DNA from: a virus
DNA length: 24,214 bases
Virus record (IMG/VR): IMGVR_UViG_3300046477_000228
Coordinates: 1 to 24,214 of that record
Direction: 5' to 3' (one strand)
Shown: piece by piece, positions 1 to 6,528 of the stretch
How positions within the stretch are numbered: the first letter of the stretch is position 1
Layout of the letters: each line of letters begins with the position of its first letter
Made by a program: the position numbers and the translations under genes
The notes under the pieces: generated by a model
The model's database searches: none
What the model was told of the DNA's origin: nothing
The model's input: only the letters and a program-made list of their open reading frames with translations

Positions 1-18
1 AAAATAGAGGAGGACTTT

Positions 19-648
19 ATGAAACAAGCCATCATCTTGGGTGGCGGCGCAAAGGCGCGCTGCTTTGATTTCCAGTTGGCGGAGGATGATGACGTTGAGA
101 TTTGGGGCATCAATTTTTCGGTGAAGGATTGGGTGCCGCGCTACGACCGTATGTTCAATGTTCATCGTTACACGCTACTCAAGAAATACGGCTACCCCTG
201 CTGGCGCGATGCGGTCTGGGCGTTGGAGCATCCTAAAACTCGTATCGTCCTGGCCGACGACTGGCCGGATAAGCGCATGGCTCACGCCGAGATATTTCCA
301 CGCGCTCAATTGCAGGCGAAATATCCGCGTGGCGAATATCACTGCAATAGCTGCGATTGGCTGATTACTCTTGCTCTTTACGAGGGCTTCGGGGCGGTGC
401 ATCTGCACGGCTTCGCCCTTGAGCGCGAGGGCATGATGGAGCAGACGAGCGCCGCCAAGTGCGCGGAGTATTGGGTCGGGTACGCCGAGGGTTTAGGCAT
501 GAAGGTGCATGTCGGCGAGGACAGCGCCATGTTTGGCGTCTACCATCTGACAAAGACGAATCGGGTGTATGGCTATGATGACAGCCCTGCCTACGAAGAT
601 CGCACGTCGGAAGGTAAAGACCCGCCGTATCGCTATGACGACTATTGA
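19..648 (+). CDS. Rossmann-like, possibly glycosyltransferase-type phage protein (first of two paralogues)
   Basis: This 209-aa protein starts at ATG 19 behind a strong AGAGGAGG site. Residues 5-31 look like the first beta strand, glycine-rich loop (ILGGG, 6-10) and second strand (EIWGIN) of a Rossmann fold. Similar openings occur in DUF115/MptE-like proteins and GT42-type sialyltransferases, where the loop binds a nucleotide or nucleotide-sugar. It is a paralogue of the protein at 7562-8539: both carry an (I/V)FPR-x-x-L-x-A block at residue 92, a mid-protein helix-strand ending in GF or GVD, and a C-terminal YGY motif. No signal peptide or membrane segment is visible. The tail after residue 185 is acidic and Tyr-rich. 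It lies just upstream of the prohead protease gene. A role in modifying a virion or host glycan is inference only; the exact family is not recognised with certainty. Confidence 0.6.
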   Translation: MKQAIILGGGAKARCFDFQLAEDDDVEIWGINFSVKDWVPRYDRMFNVHRYTLLKKYGYPCWRDAVWALEHPKTRIVLADDWPDKRMAHAEIFPRAQLQAKYPRGEYHCNSCDWLITLALYEGFGAVHLHGFALEREGMMEQTSAAKCAEYWVGYAEGLGMKVHVGEDSAMFGVYHLTKTNRVYGYDDSPAYEDRTSEGKDPPYRYDDY

Positions 649-745
649 TTGGGAAAACCTAAAACACCCGATGACATGGATCGCGCTCGGCGGTACGCTG
701 TTCTGGATCATGCTCATCGTACAGATCATCATAGGTGGCAGATGA
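635..745 (+). CDS. 36-aa single-pass membrane peptide
   Basis: A short ORF begins at ATG 635 inside the last codons of the upstream gene and ends at TGA 743-745. The product has a polar N-terminus (MTTIDWENLKHP) followed by one strongly hydrophobic stretch of about 20 residues rich in Ile, Leu, Trp and Met, then a short GGR end. That is the pattern of a single transmembrane helix. The upstream Shine-Dalgarno match is weak, so translation would rely on coupling to the preceding gene. It fills the space before the next gene at 762. Function is unknown; tiny membrane proteins are common in phage accessory spots. It could also be a chance ORF. Confidence 0.45.
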   Translation: MTTIDWENLKHPMTWIALGGTLFWIMLIVQIIIGGR

Positions 746-761
746 GAATAGGGAGAAGGTC

Positions 762-950
762 ATGAACAAGGAAACCGAACTATTGCTGTTAATTGCTGCG
801 CGGGCGCTGTATGGCGTTGGGGGGACGGCGTGGCCCGATAATTATGTTCAGCAAATCGAGGATAGAATTGCGTGGGTAAGGGCAAGGATCGAGGAACGTA
901 CCGAGGAAATACCGCACGACAGCGCTTCGCGTGGAAGGCGCTGGTCATAA
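762..950 (+). CDS. Small hypothetical protein
   Basis: The 62-aa product from ATG 762 has a GGGAGA site at 751-756, five bases upstream. A GTG at 735 would add nine residues but has no convincing ribosome site and would overlap the membrane peptide, so ATG 762 is preferred. The sequence starts with a short hydrophobic helix (ELLLLIAARALYG) and continues with a charged helix rich in Glu and Arg, ending in a basic RGRRWS tail. No family is recognised. It sits 21 bases before the phosphatase-protease fusion and is presumably co-transcribed with it. Confidence 0.5.
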   Translation: MNKETELLLLIAARALYGVGGTAWPDNYVQQIEDRIAWVRARIEERTEEIPHDSASRGRRWS

Positions 951-971
951 TCTGGGACGGGAGAGGGTAAA

Positions 972-2684
972 ATGCCGATCAGGTTTATTGAAGCCGTCGA
1001 GCATGTGGGGGATAGGGCCGTCAGCGATGAGGCATTGGTAAAATATCTGCGCGAGCACGCACCCAATCTCGCTGATATGGTCGAGAGAGAATTAGGCAAA
1101 AACTTTAGCGTTGGCGATGTACATGTCGCATCCGCTGGCGGCGATGACGATAAGGACGAAAAGAAGAAAAAGAAAAAGCCCGAACCGCCCATCAGCGTTG
1201 CGTATGAGTTCGATCACCGAATGAAGGTGGACCGGGACCGGGAGGCGGCGGAAGTCGCGAAGCTCGGCCCGCTAGGGTCGCCGCGTATACTCGGCAGTGA
1301 TGGCTTCGATCCGAACACCGCGACCTTCGATACCCACGGCAGTTCCAACGAAGCCTTTGATTGGTGGGTTCAACAGGTCAAGGCGGCGGAAGCCGATCAA
1401 GTCAACAAGCTCAAGCTGAAGCAGAAGACCTCGCTTGAAGCCACGCCGAACGAACTCAAGGCGCTTACCGAGGCGTTAAACAGTAACCCGTTATTGCGCA
1501 GCGCATTGCAGCAGGCGTTGGCGGCGTCGATTGGCAAGGCGGCTGATCGTACCATTACTGTTATCCGTCACGGCGCAACGCATCTAAACAACAAGGACAC
1601 ATCGGTTGATCGCGTTCGCGGTTGGACAAACGTTCCGCTTTCGCAGGAAGGGCGCGACGAAGCGCAAAAGCTGGCCGACAAGATGGCGAAAGAGCCGCCC
1701 GATCATTTGGTGACGTCCGACCTCAATCGCGCGCACGAAACGGCGAAAATGATCGCCAAGGCTACCGGCAAAAAGATTGATGATGTTAGCGAGGGCTTCC
1801 GGCCGTGGAACGTTGGCGAGTACGCAGGCAAGACCTCGAAGGAAGCGGTGCCGATCCTGTGCCGCTATGCAATAGAGAAGCCCGATGAGAAAATTCCAGG
1901 CGGCGAAAGCTTCAACGATTTTCGAGGCCGATTCTTCAAAGCACTTGCGGGCGCTGTTGCTAAGTTTTCTGGTCGCTTAGCGGTCGTTACCCATCACCGA
2001 GGCGAGCGATTGCTTAGTGCATGGCAAGCGGCGGGCTTCCCGGCAGACGGGACCATTGACGGGAAGGAGTTTTCCAAGAAGGGCGAGGGAACGGCCGGGT
2101 ATGAGGACTTAGAGATACCACCTGACCGCCTGGACGCCGCAGCGCAGGCGACAGTAACCAAGTGGATTAACCCGCCAGAGGACTTCAACAAGATTTGGGA
2201 GGGCGGTGACGATATTCCAGAGGCAGACGAAGATTGGTTCAAGAGAGCAAAGCTTGTCTTGCCGCCAGCGCCAATTGAAAAGACCATGACCTTCAACATC
2301 GCGAAGGTTGATGACGAGCAGCAAATTTTCTACGGTTGGGCTTACGTCAGCGAGGAGAACGGCAGCATTATCGTAGACAAACAGGATGATTATATTCTGC
2401 CGGAAGATTTGCTTTCGGCTGCGGAAGACTTCACGCTGCAGGGCGGCAAGCTAGGCGACATGCACGACAAGCGAAACGTGGGCAGAGTAGTTGCGTCGTT
2501 TGTAACAACGGAGGCGTTATGCAAGACGTTCGGTATCAGTATGGCCGACGAAAGACGCGGGTGGATTCTCGGCTTCAAAGTAGACAACCCGGAAGTGTGG
2601 AAGAAGATCAAGGACGGGGAGCAACTAGAGTTAAGCATAGGCGGCAAGGGCGAGCGCGTCGAAGTAGAATTGACAGTAGTATAG
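972..2684 (+). CDS. Histidine phosphatase domain fused to XkdF-like prohead protease
   Basis: This 570-aa protein starts at ATG 972 behind GGGAGAGGG. Residues 1-190 are charged and partly low-complexity, with a Lys run near 63-70. Residues 195-400 form a histidine-phosphatase (phosphoglycerate-mutase-like) domain: RHG at 199-201 with catalytic His200, then a LSQEGRDEAQ helix, an SDLNRAHETA block with the conserved Arg, a Glu in EGFRPWNVGEYAG, and the second catalytic His at 341 (VVTHHRGE). All expected active-site residues are present. From Met439 the sequence matches the XkdF / peptidase S78_2 type of phage prohead protease: YGWAYV, a VDKQDD segment, MHD with His498, and LSIGG with Ser555. 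The protease call fits the position upstream of the scaffold and capsid genes. XkdF proteins are usually stand-alone and shorter. The fused phosphatase is unexplained; a capsid-internal enzyme released during maturation is one hypothesis. Confidence 0.8.
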   Translation: MPIRFIEAVEHVGDRAVSDEALVKYLREHAPNLADMVERELGKNFSVGDVHVASAGGDDDKDEKKKKKKPEPPISVAYEFDHRMKVDRDREAAEVAKLGPLGSPRILGSDGFDPNTATFDTHGSSNEAFDWWVQQVKAAEADQVNKLKLKQKTSLEATPNELKALTEALNSNPLLRSALQQALAASIGKAADRTITVIRHGATHLNNKDTSVDRVRGWTNVPLSQEGRDEAQKLADKMAKEPPDHLVTSDLNRAHETAKMIAKATGKKIDDVSEGFRPWNVGEYAGKTSKEAVPILCRYAIEKPDEKIPGGESFNDFRGRFFKALAGAVAKFSGRLAVVTHHRGERLLSAWQAAGFPADGTIDGKEFSKKGEGTAGYEDLEIPPDRLDAAAQATVTKWINPPEDFNKIWEGGDDIPEADEDWFKRAKLVLPPAPIEKTMTFNIAKVDDEQQIFYGWAYVSEENGSIIVDKQDDYILPEDLLSAAEDFTLQGGKLGDMHDKRNVGRVVASFVTTEALCKTFGISMADERRGWILGFKVDNPEVWKKIKDGEQLELSIGGKGERVEVELTVV

Positions 2685-2716
2685 CGCACTGGTTCTGCGA
2701 CACGCACGTTCAGACG

Positions 2717-2926
2717 ATGCTCGTTCATCCAACCGACAGGTGTGGGCGGCTCTACAGCGGAAGCCGCGCCTATTGCCCAAAATGTCGTAGCGAGATTAAA
2801 CCGCATAAGTACAGCGCCCGATGGAGCAAGTTAGGTGAAAACAATCATCGATCCAATGGAGCGATTGCTCGTCGTCGGAAAAGAGAATTCGCAGTTGCAC
2901 GAAGACTTGAGAAAGCTGCAAAATGA
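2717..2926 (+). CDS. Possible small Cys-containing, basic protein
   Basis: A 69-aa reading from ATG 2717 contains a CG...YCPKC pattern suggestive of half a zinc ribbon, followed by a very basic helical C-terminus rich in Arg and Lys. The same frame stays open upstream, where it overlaps the end of the protease gene and includes a further Cys (HWFCDTH), but no start codon there is better. No Shine-Dalgarno site precedes 2717, and the 3' part overlaps the better-supported gene at 2835. It may be a genuine overlapping gene, a decayed one, or chance. Confidence 0.3.
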   Translation: MLVHPTDRCGRLYSGSRAYCPKCRSEIKPHKYSARWSKLGENNHRSNGAIARRRKREFAVARRLEKAAK

Positions 2927-3029
2927 GCACTATCACTTCGTCAAGGCGCTAATGGTCATATCCAAGATGCCGAATGAAGCGGCGGCCATAGCGACCAGGG
3001 CGTTGCAACTAAGGCCGCTCGATGTCTAG
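2835..3029 (+). CDS. Small helical hypothetical protein
   Basis: The 64-aa product starts at GTG 2835, supported by GGAG at 2823-2826 with eight bases spacing. An in-frame ATG at 2856 lacks a ribosome site. The protein is predicted to be mostly helical: a charged heptad-like stretch (KENSQLHEDLRKLQNEHYHF) followed by an Ala-rich helix. Its stop region overlaps the ATG of the next gene at 3022, implying translational coupling. It lies in the accessory patch between the protease and scaffold genes. No family is recognised. Confidence 0.5.
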   Translation: MKTIIDPMERLLVVGKENSQLHEDLRKLQNEHYHFVKALMVISKMPNEAAAIATRALQLRPLDV

Positions 3030-3285
3030 GGACGCCTCGACCTATCGCGGTAGTCGTCGCAACGCTTGTCTACGCGAGCGACCAAAATCGACGTGGGGGC
3101 CGGATTGGTATTACAGCGCTCACAATAAGGACGTGCATCGTTATGAGCCTGCTATGCGCGTGACGCGCAAGAAGGCGACGACTAGCGGCGGCGTTCATGA
3201 GCTATTGAAGCGCGGGGATTATGCCGGTGCTACGCGAGCGTTTTTCGCACCGCGCGTTCAGCGTGGCGCGCTTAAGGGAGAGTGA
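3022..3285 (+). CDS. Small basic hypothetical protein
   Basis: The 87-aa product begins at ATG 3022, eight bases inside the end of the preceding gene. It is rich in Arg, Lys, Tyr and Trp: the N-terminal half reads like a basic, possibly disordered segment, and residues 58-75 (HELLKRGDYAGATRAFF) look like a helix pair resembling one TPR-like repeat. There is no catalytic motif and no membrane segment. The next small gene follows after four bases with its GGGAG site inside this gene's end, so the genes form one transcript. Function is unknown. Confidence 0.45.
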   Translation: MSRDASTYRGSRRNACLRERPKSTWGPDWYYSAHNKDVHRYEPAMRVTRKKATTSGGVHELLKRGDYAGATRAFFAPRVQRGALKGE

Positions 3286-3288
3286 AAC

Positions 3289-3399
3289 ATGGTGAAGTTT
3301 CTTAACGACCTGTTGTTCGGTTTGGCGTTCGGCATCGGCTTTGCGATTGCAGCCAATGTGTTAAACTTCATTGGTACATTTCTGCACGCTAGTCATTGA
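3289..3399 (+). CDS. 36-aa single-pass membrane peptide with glycine-rich helix
   Basis: A short ORF from ATG 3289 to TGA 3397-3399 has a good GGGAG site at 3276-3280. The product is mostly one hydrophobic helix containing a G-x3-G-x-G pattern (FGLAFGIGFA), which is typical of packed transmembrane helices, with a short polar N-terminus and a HASH end. The stop codon directly abuts the first base of the tRNA gene at 3400, so the mRNA must be cut there for the tRNA to mature. It is the same length as the peptide at 635-745 but not clearly related to it. Function is unknown. Confidence 0.55.
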   Translation: MVKFLNDLLFGLAFGIGFAIAANVLNFIGTFLHASH

Positions 3400-3476
3400 T
3401 GCGCGGTGGAGCAGCCCGGTAGCTCGCTTGGCTCATAACCAAGAGGTCGGCGGTTCAAATCCGCCCTGCGCAACCA
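3400..3476 (+). tRNA. tRNA-Met (CAU), initiator-like, CCA encoded
   Basis: A complete 77-nt cloverleaf can be folded by hand. The acceptor stem 3400-3406 pairs with 3466-3472 (seven pairs, one G-U), with discriminator A3473 and encoded CCA 3474-3476. The D stem GAGC/GCTC is 3409-3412 with 3422-3425. The anticodon stem CTTGG/CCAAG is 3427-3431 with 3439-3443, with loop CTCATAA and anticodon CAT at 3434-3436. The T stem GGCGG/CCGCC is 3449-3453 with 3461-3465, with loop TTCAAAT. Initiator traits are the A11-U24 pair, the D loop AGCCCGGTA and the A-rich T loop. Two traits differ: base 1 is T and pairs with A72 instead of a C1xA72 mismatch, and only two of the three G-C pairs at the base of the anticodon stem remain. 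A stand-alone initiator or a hybrid elongator are both possible. Confidence 0.93.
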
Positions 3477-3492
3477 AATCTGAGGTAATCAC

Positions 3493-3654
3493 ATGGTGCA
3501 ATTTGTGCAGAGCAACTTGGCTGTGAAATTACTACAGCGGCTTATGGCTAGAGATGCGATTGTTTGGGCGAACGCAAACAAACGGCATCCCCCACCGGAG
3601 GCGCTAAGAATAGTAAATGAGTGGAGAGCTGAGGTTCGGCAAAAGAAAAGATGA
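3493..3654 (+). CDS. Small basic hypothetical protein
   Basis: A 53-aa ORF starts at ATG 3493, seven bases after GAGG (3482-3485), and ends at TGA 3652-3654. The product is helical with a hydrophobic first half (QSNLAVKLLQRLMARDAIVW) and a strongly basic end (AEVRQKKR). It lies between the tRNA and the oppositely oriented regulator, whose stop codon is ten bases away. No family is recognised; the size and charge would allow nucleic-acid binding, but no motif shows it. Confidence 0.5.
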   Translation: MVQFVQSNLAVKLLQRLMARDAIVWANANKRHPPPEALRIVNEWRAEVRQKKR

Positions 3655-3664
3655 TTGGCATTTT

Positions 3665-3919
3665 TTATAGACGAAGGTAGTCAATTACGACTGGACTGAT
3701 GCTGTAATAAACGCGTGGCGCTCTAAAGTCAGATTCGCCTACGTAACGTTCCGCCTCACGAATTAAGATTTCCGCGTCTGTGAGTCGCTTCAGTGTCGAA
3801 GCGATTACGGATGGCGATAATCCGCACCCGTTCTGAATCTCAGTAAACCAATGTTTCTCGACGGTACTGCCTATTATGAAGGTGAGTATCGTGCGCGAGC
3901 TTTGATCCCATAAAAACAT
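3665..3919 (-). CDS. Winged-helix DNA-binding regulator (PadR/MarR-like, small)
   Basis: This 84-aa protein is the only convincing minus-strand gene. Residues 23-50 read as a helix-turn-helix: a first helix (HWFTEIQNGCG), a turn LSPS, and a recognition helix VIASTLKRLTDAEIL. A wing follows with a basic RAPRVYYSIS strand at 67-75. The spacing from GLSPS through SxLKRLxxAxxL to PRxYYxIS is typical of PadR- and other winged-helix regulators. Its start overlaps the region before the scaffold gene, so it could act on the capsid operon or on itself, but no operator is evident. The start codon lacks a clear Shine-Dalgarno site. It is convergent with the 53-aa gene upstream. Target and ligand are unknown. 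Confidence 0.6.
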   Translation of the reverse strand: MFLWDQSSRTILTFIIGSTVEKHWFTEIQNGCGLSPSVIASTLKRLTDAEILIREAERYVGESDFRAPRVYYSISPVVIDYLRL

Positions 3920-3986
3920 GACGAATCATAGTGTCGCTAGGGGCTTAGCGCAATTGTCTTTATTTTTGAGAATTGGGCGGGAACCA

Positions 3987-4934
3987 ATGCCGCGACAACT
4001 AAAGAACCTTCGAATCGATGAAGTCAGTTCGGTTGATCGGGGCGCGGGCAAGGGTGTTCGGGTTCTGCTCATGAAGCGAGATGAACTTGCAGGCTCTGAC
4101 GGTAAGCGAGAAATACACGCGCTCAAGGCGCTTGAGCTTGCTCTTACTTCCATCATTGGCACTGGCGATACCAACGCCGCGTCTGTCGAAAAGACGGTCG
4201 AGTGCTTCAAACAATTCCACGCCTTCCTAAACGACGACTCTAAGGAGAAAACCATGCCGCTCGATGTCAGCAAGGAAGACCTTGAAACCCTCATCAAAGG
4301 CGTCGTCGCGGGCGCGCTCAAGGAAGCCGGTGTCGTCAAGGAAGATGTCGATAAGAAGAAAGACCCAAAGCCGGTGGCTGATGACAACGAGCCGGATGAA
4401 GACGACGCAGCCAAGATGCTAGACAAAATGTTTGGCGAAGGCAGCGCGAAAAAGATTGCTGAGCTTATGAACAAAAAGGCACCAATCGAGCCGGTTCAGA
4501 AATCAGAAGAACTCGCCAAGCGCGATGCGGAGATTGTTGATCTGCGCAAGCACGTTCACGATCTAACCGAACGCCAAGCGCGTGAGGATTTTGCCAAGCG
4601 CGCTACCTCTCTCGGACTGGTCAAGGAAGACGGCGAGAAGCTTCGCAAGGCTTATGCAGGCGATGTCGCCGCGCTCGGCTGGATGGAAGAAACCATTCGC
4701 AAGCTGCAAACGCAGGTCGAGAAGGCCGGTCTGTTCAACGAGATTGGCGACAATCGCGGCGGCGCAGCCAATATCACTGCGCACGACGAATTGCTCGCCA
4801 AGGCGAAGGAAATCCAAAAAGCCGATCCTAAGCTCACGGAGGCTTCGGCCTACGTTCGAGCGATGGAGGTCTACCCGGAAATCGCTAAGCGCGAGTCTCA
4901 GGAGCGATTGGCTAAGGTGCAGAAGCTGGCCTAA
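3987..4934 (+). CDS. Capsid scaffold-like protein (long form)
   Basis: The chosen start is ATG 3987, preceded by GGGCGGGA. An in-frame ATG at 3918 adds 23 residues but lacks a ribosome site and collides with the minus-strand gene. The 315-aa product opens with LKNLRIDEVSSVDRGAGKG followed by VLLMKR, an opening seen in proteins encoded between XkdF-type proteases and capsid genes. The rest is charged and mainly helical: an acidic Asp/Lys/Pro linker around residues 115-140, then a coiled-coil-like segment (KRDAEIVDLRKHVHDLTERQ) and a helical C-terminus. Composition, length and position between protease and major capsid protein fit an internal scaffold cleaved during head maturation. An internal start at 4254 would give a shorter form. 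Function is inferred from position and composition, not from a catalytic motif. Confidence 0.65.
   Translation: MPRQLKNLRIDEVSSVDRGAGKGVRVLLMKRDELAGSDGKREIHALKALELALTSIIGTGDTNAASVEKTVECFKQFHAFLNDDSKEKTMPLDVSKEDLETLIKGVVAGALKEAGVVKEDVDKKKDPKPVADDNEPDEDDAAKMLDKMFGEGSAKKIAELMNKKAPIEPVQKSEELAKRDAEIVDLRKHVHDLTERQAREDFAKRATSLGLVKEDGEKLRKAYAGDVAALGWMEETIRKLQTQVEKAGLFNEIGDNRGGAANITAHDELLAKAKEIQKADPKLTEASAYVRAMEVYPEIAKRESQERLAKVQKLA
4241..4247 (+). promoter_or_regulatory. Strong internal Shine-Dalgarno for a nested in-frame scaffold start
   Basis: TAAGGAG lies six bases before an in-frame ATG at 4254, well inside the scaffold gene. It is a better ribosome site than the one used for the full-length start at 3987. 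Initiation here would give a 226-aa protein beginning MPLDVSKEDLETL, lacking the N-terminal domain. Phage lambda uses the same arrangement (scaffold Nu3 nested in gene C). That the site is used here is inference. Confidence 0.55.
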
Positions 4935-4961
4935 CGGCGGCGAAAACAGGAGCTAACGTCC

Positions 4962-5438
4962 ATGGCATTGCAAGACCCGCTTATCCGCCTCGGCTGGCTG
5001 ACGCTTTCGACGCTCGACGATGCGCGCAACTCGACCGTGACAGGAACCACATTGAACGGCCCGCAAGGTTCGGGGCAGTTCTATTGGGTCTACACCAGCA
5101 CGCTTAACAGCTTGCAGTGTCGCCTCGGCAGTTCGGGCATCACGCCGTCATCTCTCGTTTCGGTGATTGGCATCTTGCAGAACAAGCCCGGTCCTGGTGA
5201 AGCGGCCGACATTGGCTTCCTTGGAATCTCCAAGGCCATTGCTGGCTCGACCAGTCTGACGATGGGCAATCTTATTCAGCCATCTTCGGCACCAACGGGA
5301 CAGAGCGGCGAACTCGTCGTCTTTGCTTCCGGCAATGGTCCGCCGATTGGCTATGCGCTCGAAGCGCCGACAAGTACCGGCGCGCTGTTCACAGTAATGG
5401 TTAACGCCAGCGGCGCTCGCGGCTCGACCATCACCTAA
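4962..5438 (+). CDS. Probable capsid decoration protein
   Basis: This 158-aa protein starts at ATG 4962 behind AGGAG. It is rich in Ser, Thr, Gly and Ala, has no predicted membrane segment, and reads as beta-rich throughout. The C-terminal half (SLTMGNLIQPSS to FTVMVNASG) resembles in pattern the beta-sheet layout of small head-decoration proteins such as the DUF2190 type: a value-setting strand, an exposed loop, then an IGYALE strand and a final FTVMV strand. It sits between the scaffold-like gene and the major capsid gene, the usual slot for decoration proteins. A direct family match cannot be claimed, so the call rests mainly on position and composition. Confidence 0.55.
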   Translation: MALQDPLIRLGWLTLSTLDDARNSTVTGTTLNGPQGSGQFYWVYTSTLNSLQCRLGSSGITPSSLVSVIGILQNKPGPGEAADIGFLGISKAIAGSTSLTMGNLIQPSSAPTGQSGELVVFASGNGPPIGYALEAPTSTGALFTVMVNASGARGSTIT

Positions 5439-5493
5439 AGCGAAGCGGGAACACATAGCGACGGCCGCAGGGCCGATTTAACAGGAGGGACTC

Positions 5494-6501
5494 GTGCCCC
5501 AACCGACTCTTCAAGACGTTCACGTACAGGCAGCCCTTACGAACGTCGCGGTGGCCTACTTCCAAAGCGAGGACAATTACGTCGCGGACAAAGTGTTCCC
5601 GATGGTGGGTGTCCAATTCCAGGCGAACAAGTATTTCGTTTGGCAAAAGGCGGACTTCTACCGCGACGAAGCGCAGCTTCGAGCAGACGGTGCCGAGAGC
5701 GCAGGTTCCGGCGTCAGCTTGAAGACGCAGAGTTACGCGGCTGAAGTTTGGGGTCTCCATCAAGATGTCGGCCCACAAGTTCGCGCCAACGCCGACCCGG
5801 CAGTTGATGTCGATGTGACGGTTACGCGCGTTCTGATGCAAAAGCTTCTCATCCGGCGCGACCGCTTCTTCATGACCCAGTATATGAAAACTGGCGTCTG
5901 GGGCACGGACGCAACCGGAACAGCAAGCACTAGCGGCGGATCACCCGCAACGACCACTCCGGTGTTCTGGGACGACGATGCGAACGGCGATCCCTTTACC
6001 GACATTGCTTTTGGTCAAACCACGATCCTGCAAAATACCGGCTACATGCCGAACAAACTCACGATTTCGTGGAACGTGTATCAAGCGCTCCGCAAACACC
6101 CTCTGATTGTTGATCGTATTAAATATACGATGGCGACTTACGCAGGCACGATCACGCCGCAATTGCTCGCGCAGGCTTTCGACATCGCGGCCATCGTAGT
6201 GTCAAAAGCCGTCTACAACACCGCGTCGGAAAACGTCACCGCGTCGATGAGCTTCGTCGCCGGTAAGAACGCGCTGCTTACCTATTCGCCGCCAGCACCG
6301 GGCCTAATGGTCCCGTCAGCAGGCTACACGTTTGGTTGGACCGGCTTCACCGGACTCAACAGTCTCGGCATTCGCATCTCGCAAATCCCGATGAACTGGC
6401 TCGGCATGGGCTTGGTCAGGATCGAGGGCGAGATGGCGTTTGACATGCAGGTGGTGTCATCCGACCTCGGCTTCTTCTACAGCGCCATCACGCAGGTCTA
6501 A
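5494..6501 (+). CDS. Major capsid protein (HK97-fold type)
   Basis: The 335-aa product starts at GTG 5494 after a near-perfect AGGAGG at 5483-5488. Its layout fits a phage major capsid protein without a long N-terminal delta domain. A helix-and-loop opening includes VADKVFPMV. An extended E-loop-like region covers KYFVWQKADFYRDEAQLRAD. The P-domain helix TVTRVLMQKLLIRRDRFFM follows. The A-domain stretch PNKLTISWNVYQALRKHP is typical of capsid proteins that test well positions for dimer contacts. Then come IVVSKAVYNTA and GKNALLTYSPPAPGLMVPSA. The final strands (VVSSDLGFFYSAITQV) are also typical. Position after the scaffold and decoration genes and the strong ribosome site both suit the most abundant virion protein. 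Confidence 0.88.
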   Translation: MPQPTLQDVHVQAALTNVAVAYFQSEDNYVADKVFPMVGVQFQANKYFVWQKADFYRDEAQLRADGAESAGSGVSLKTQSYAAEVWGLHQDVGPQVRANADPAVDVDVTVTRVLMQKLLIRRDRFFMTQYMKTGVWGTDATGTASTSGGSPATTTPVFWDDDANGDPFTDIAFGQTTILQNTGYMPNKLTISWNVYQALRKHPLIVDRIKYTMATYAGTITPQLLAQAFDIAAIVVSKAVYNTASENVTASMSFVAGKNALLTYSPPAPGLMVPSAGYTFGWTGFTGLNSLGIRISQIPMNWLGMGLVRIEGEMAFDMQVVSSDLGFFYSAITQV

Positions 6502-6528
6502 TCGCTAAACTGAAACAGGTTAAGGAAA

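Noticed and set aside
848-1192. 114-aa minus-strand frame containing a poly-Phe run
   Set aside because: The Phe run is the antisense of the AAG/AAA lysine run of the fusion protein; there is no other coding sign.
3400-3476. tRNA as a phage attachment-site remnant
   Set aside because: Attachment sites usually copy only the 3' part of a host tRNA. Here the whole gene is present with every stem paired and the CCA encoded, and no integrase lies nearby in the window.
3655-3670. T-run (3661-3666) between the convergent genes as a terminator
   Set aside because: No stable GC-rich hairpin precedes the T-run on either strand, so a terminator cannot be supported.
3918-3986. Upstream ATG 3918 as start of the scaffold gene
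   Set aside because: It has no ribosome site and overlaps the start of the opposite-strand regulator. ATG 3987 begins the recognisable LKNLRIDEVSSVDRG opening.
3926-4474. 182-aa open frame on the minus strand opposite the scaffold gene
   Set aside because: It is Ser/Leu/Pro-rich low-complexity sequence antisense to a well-supported gene with good codon structure and ribosome sites; it has no recognisable domain.
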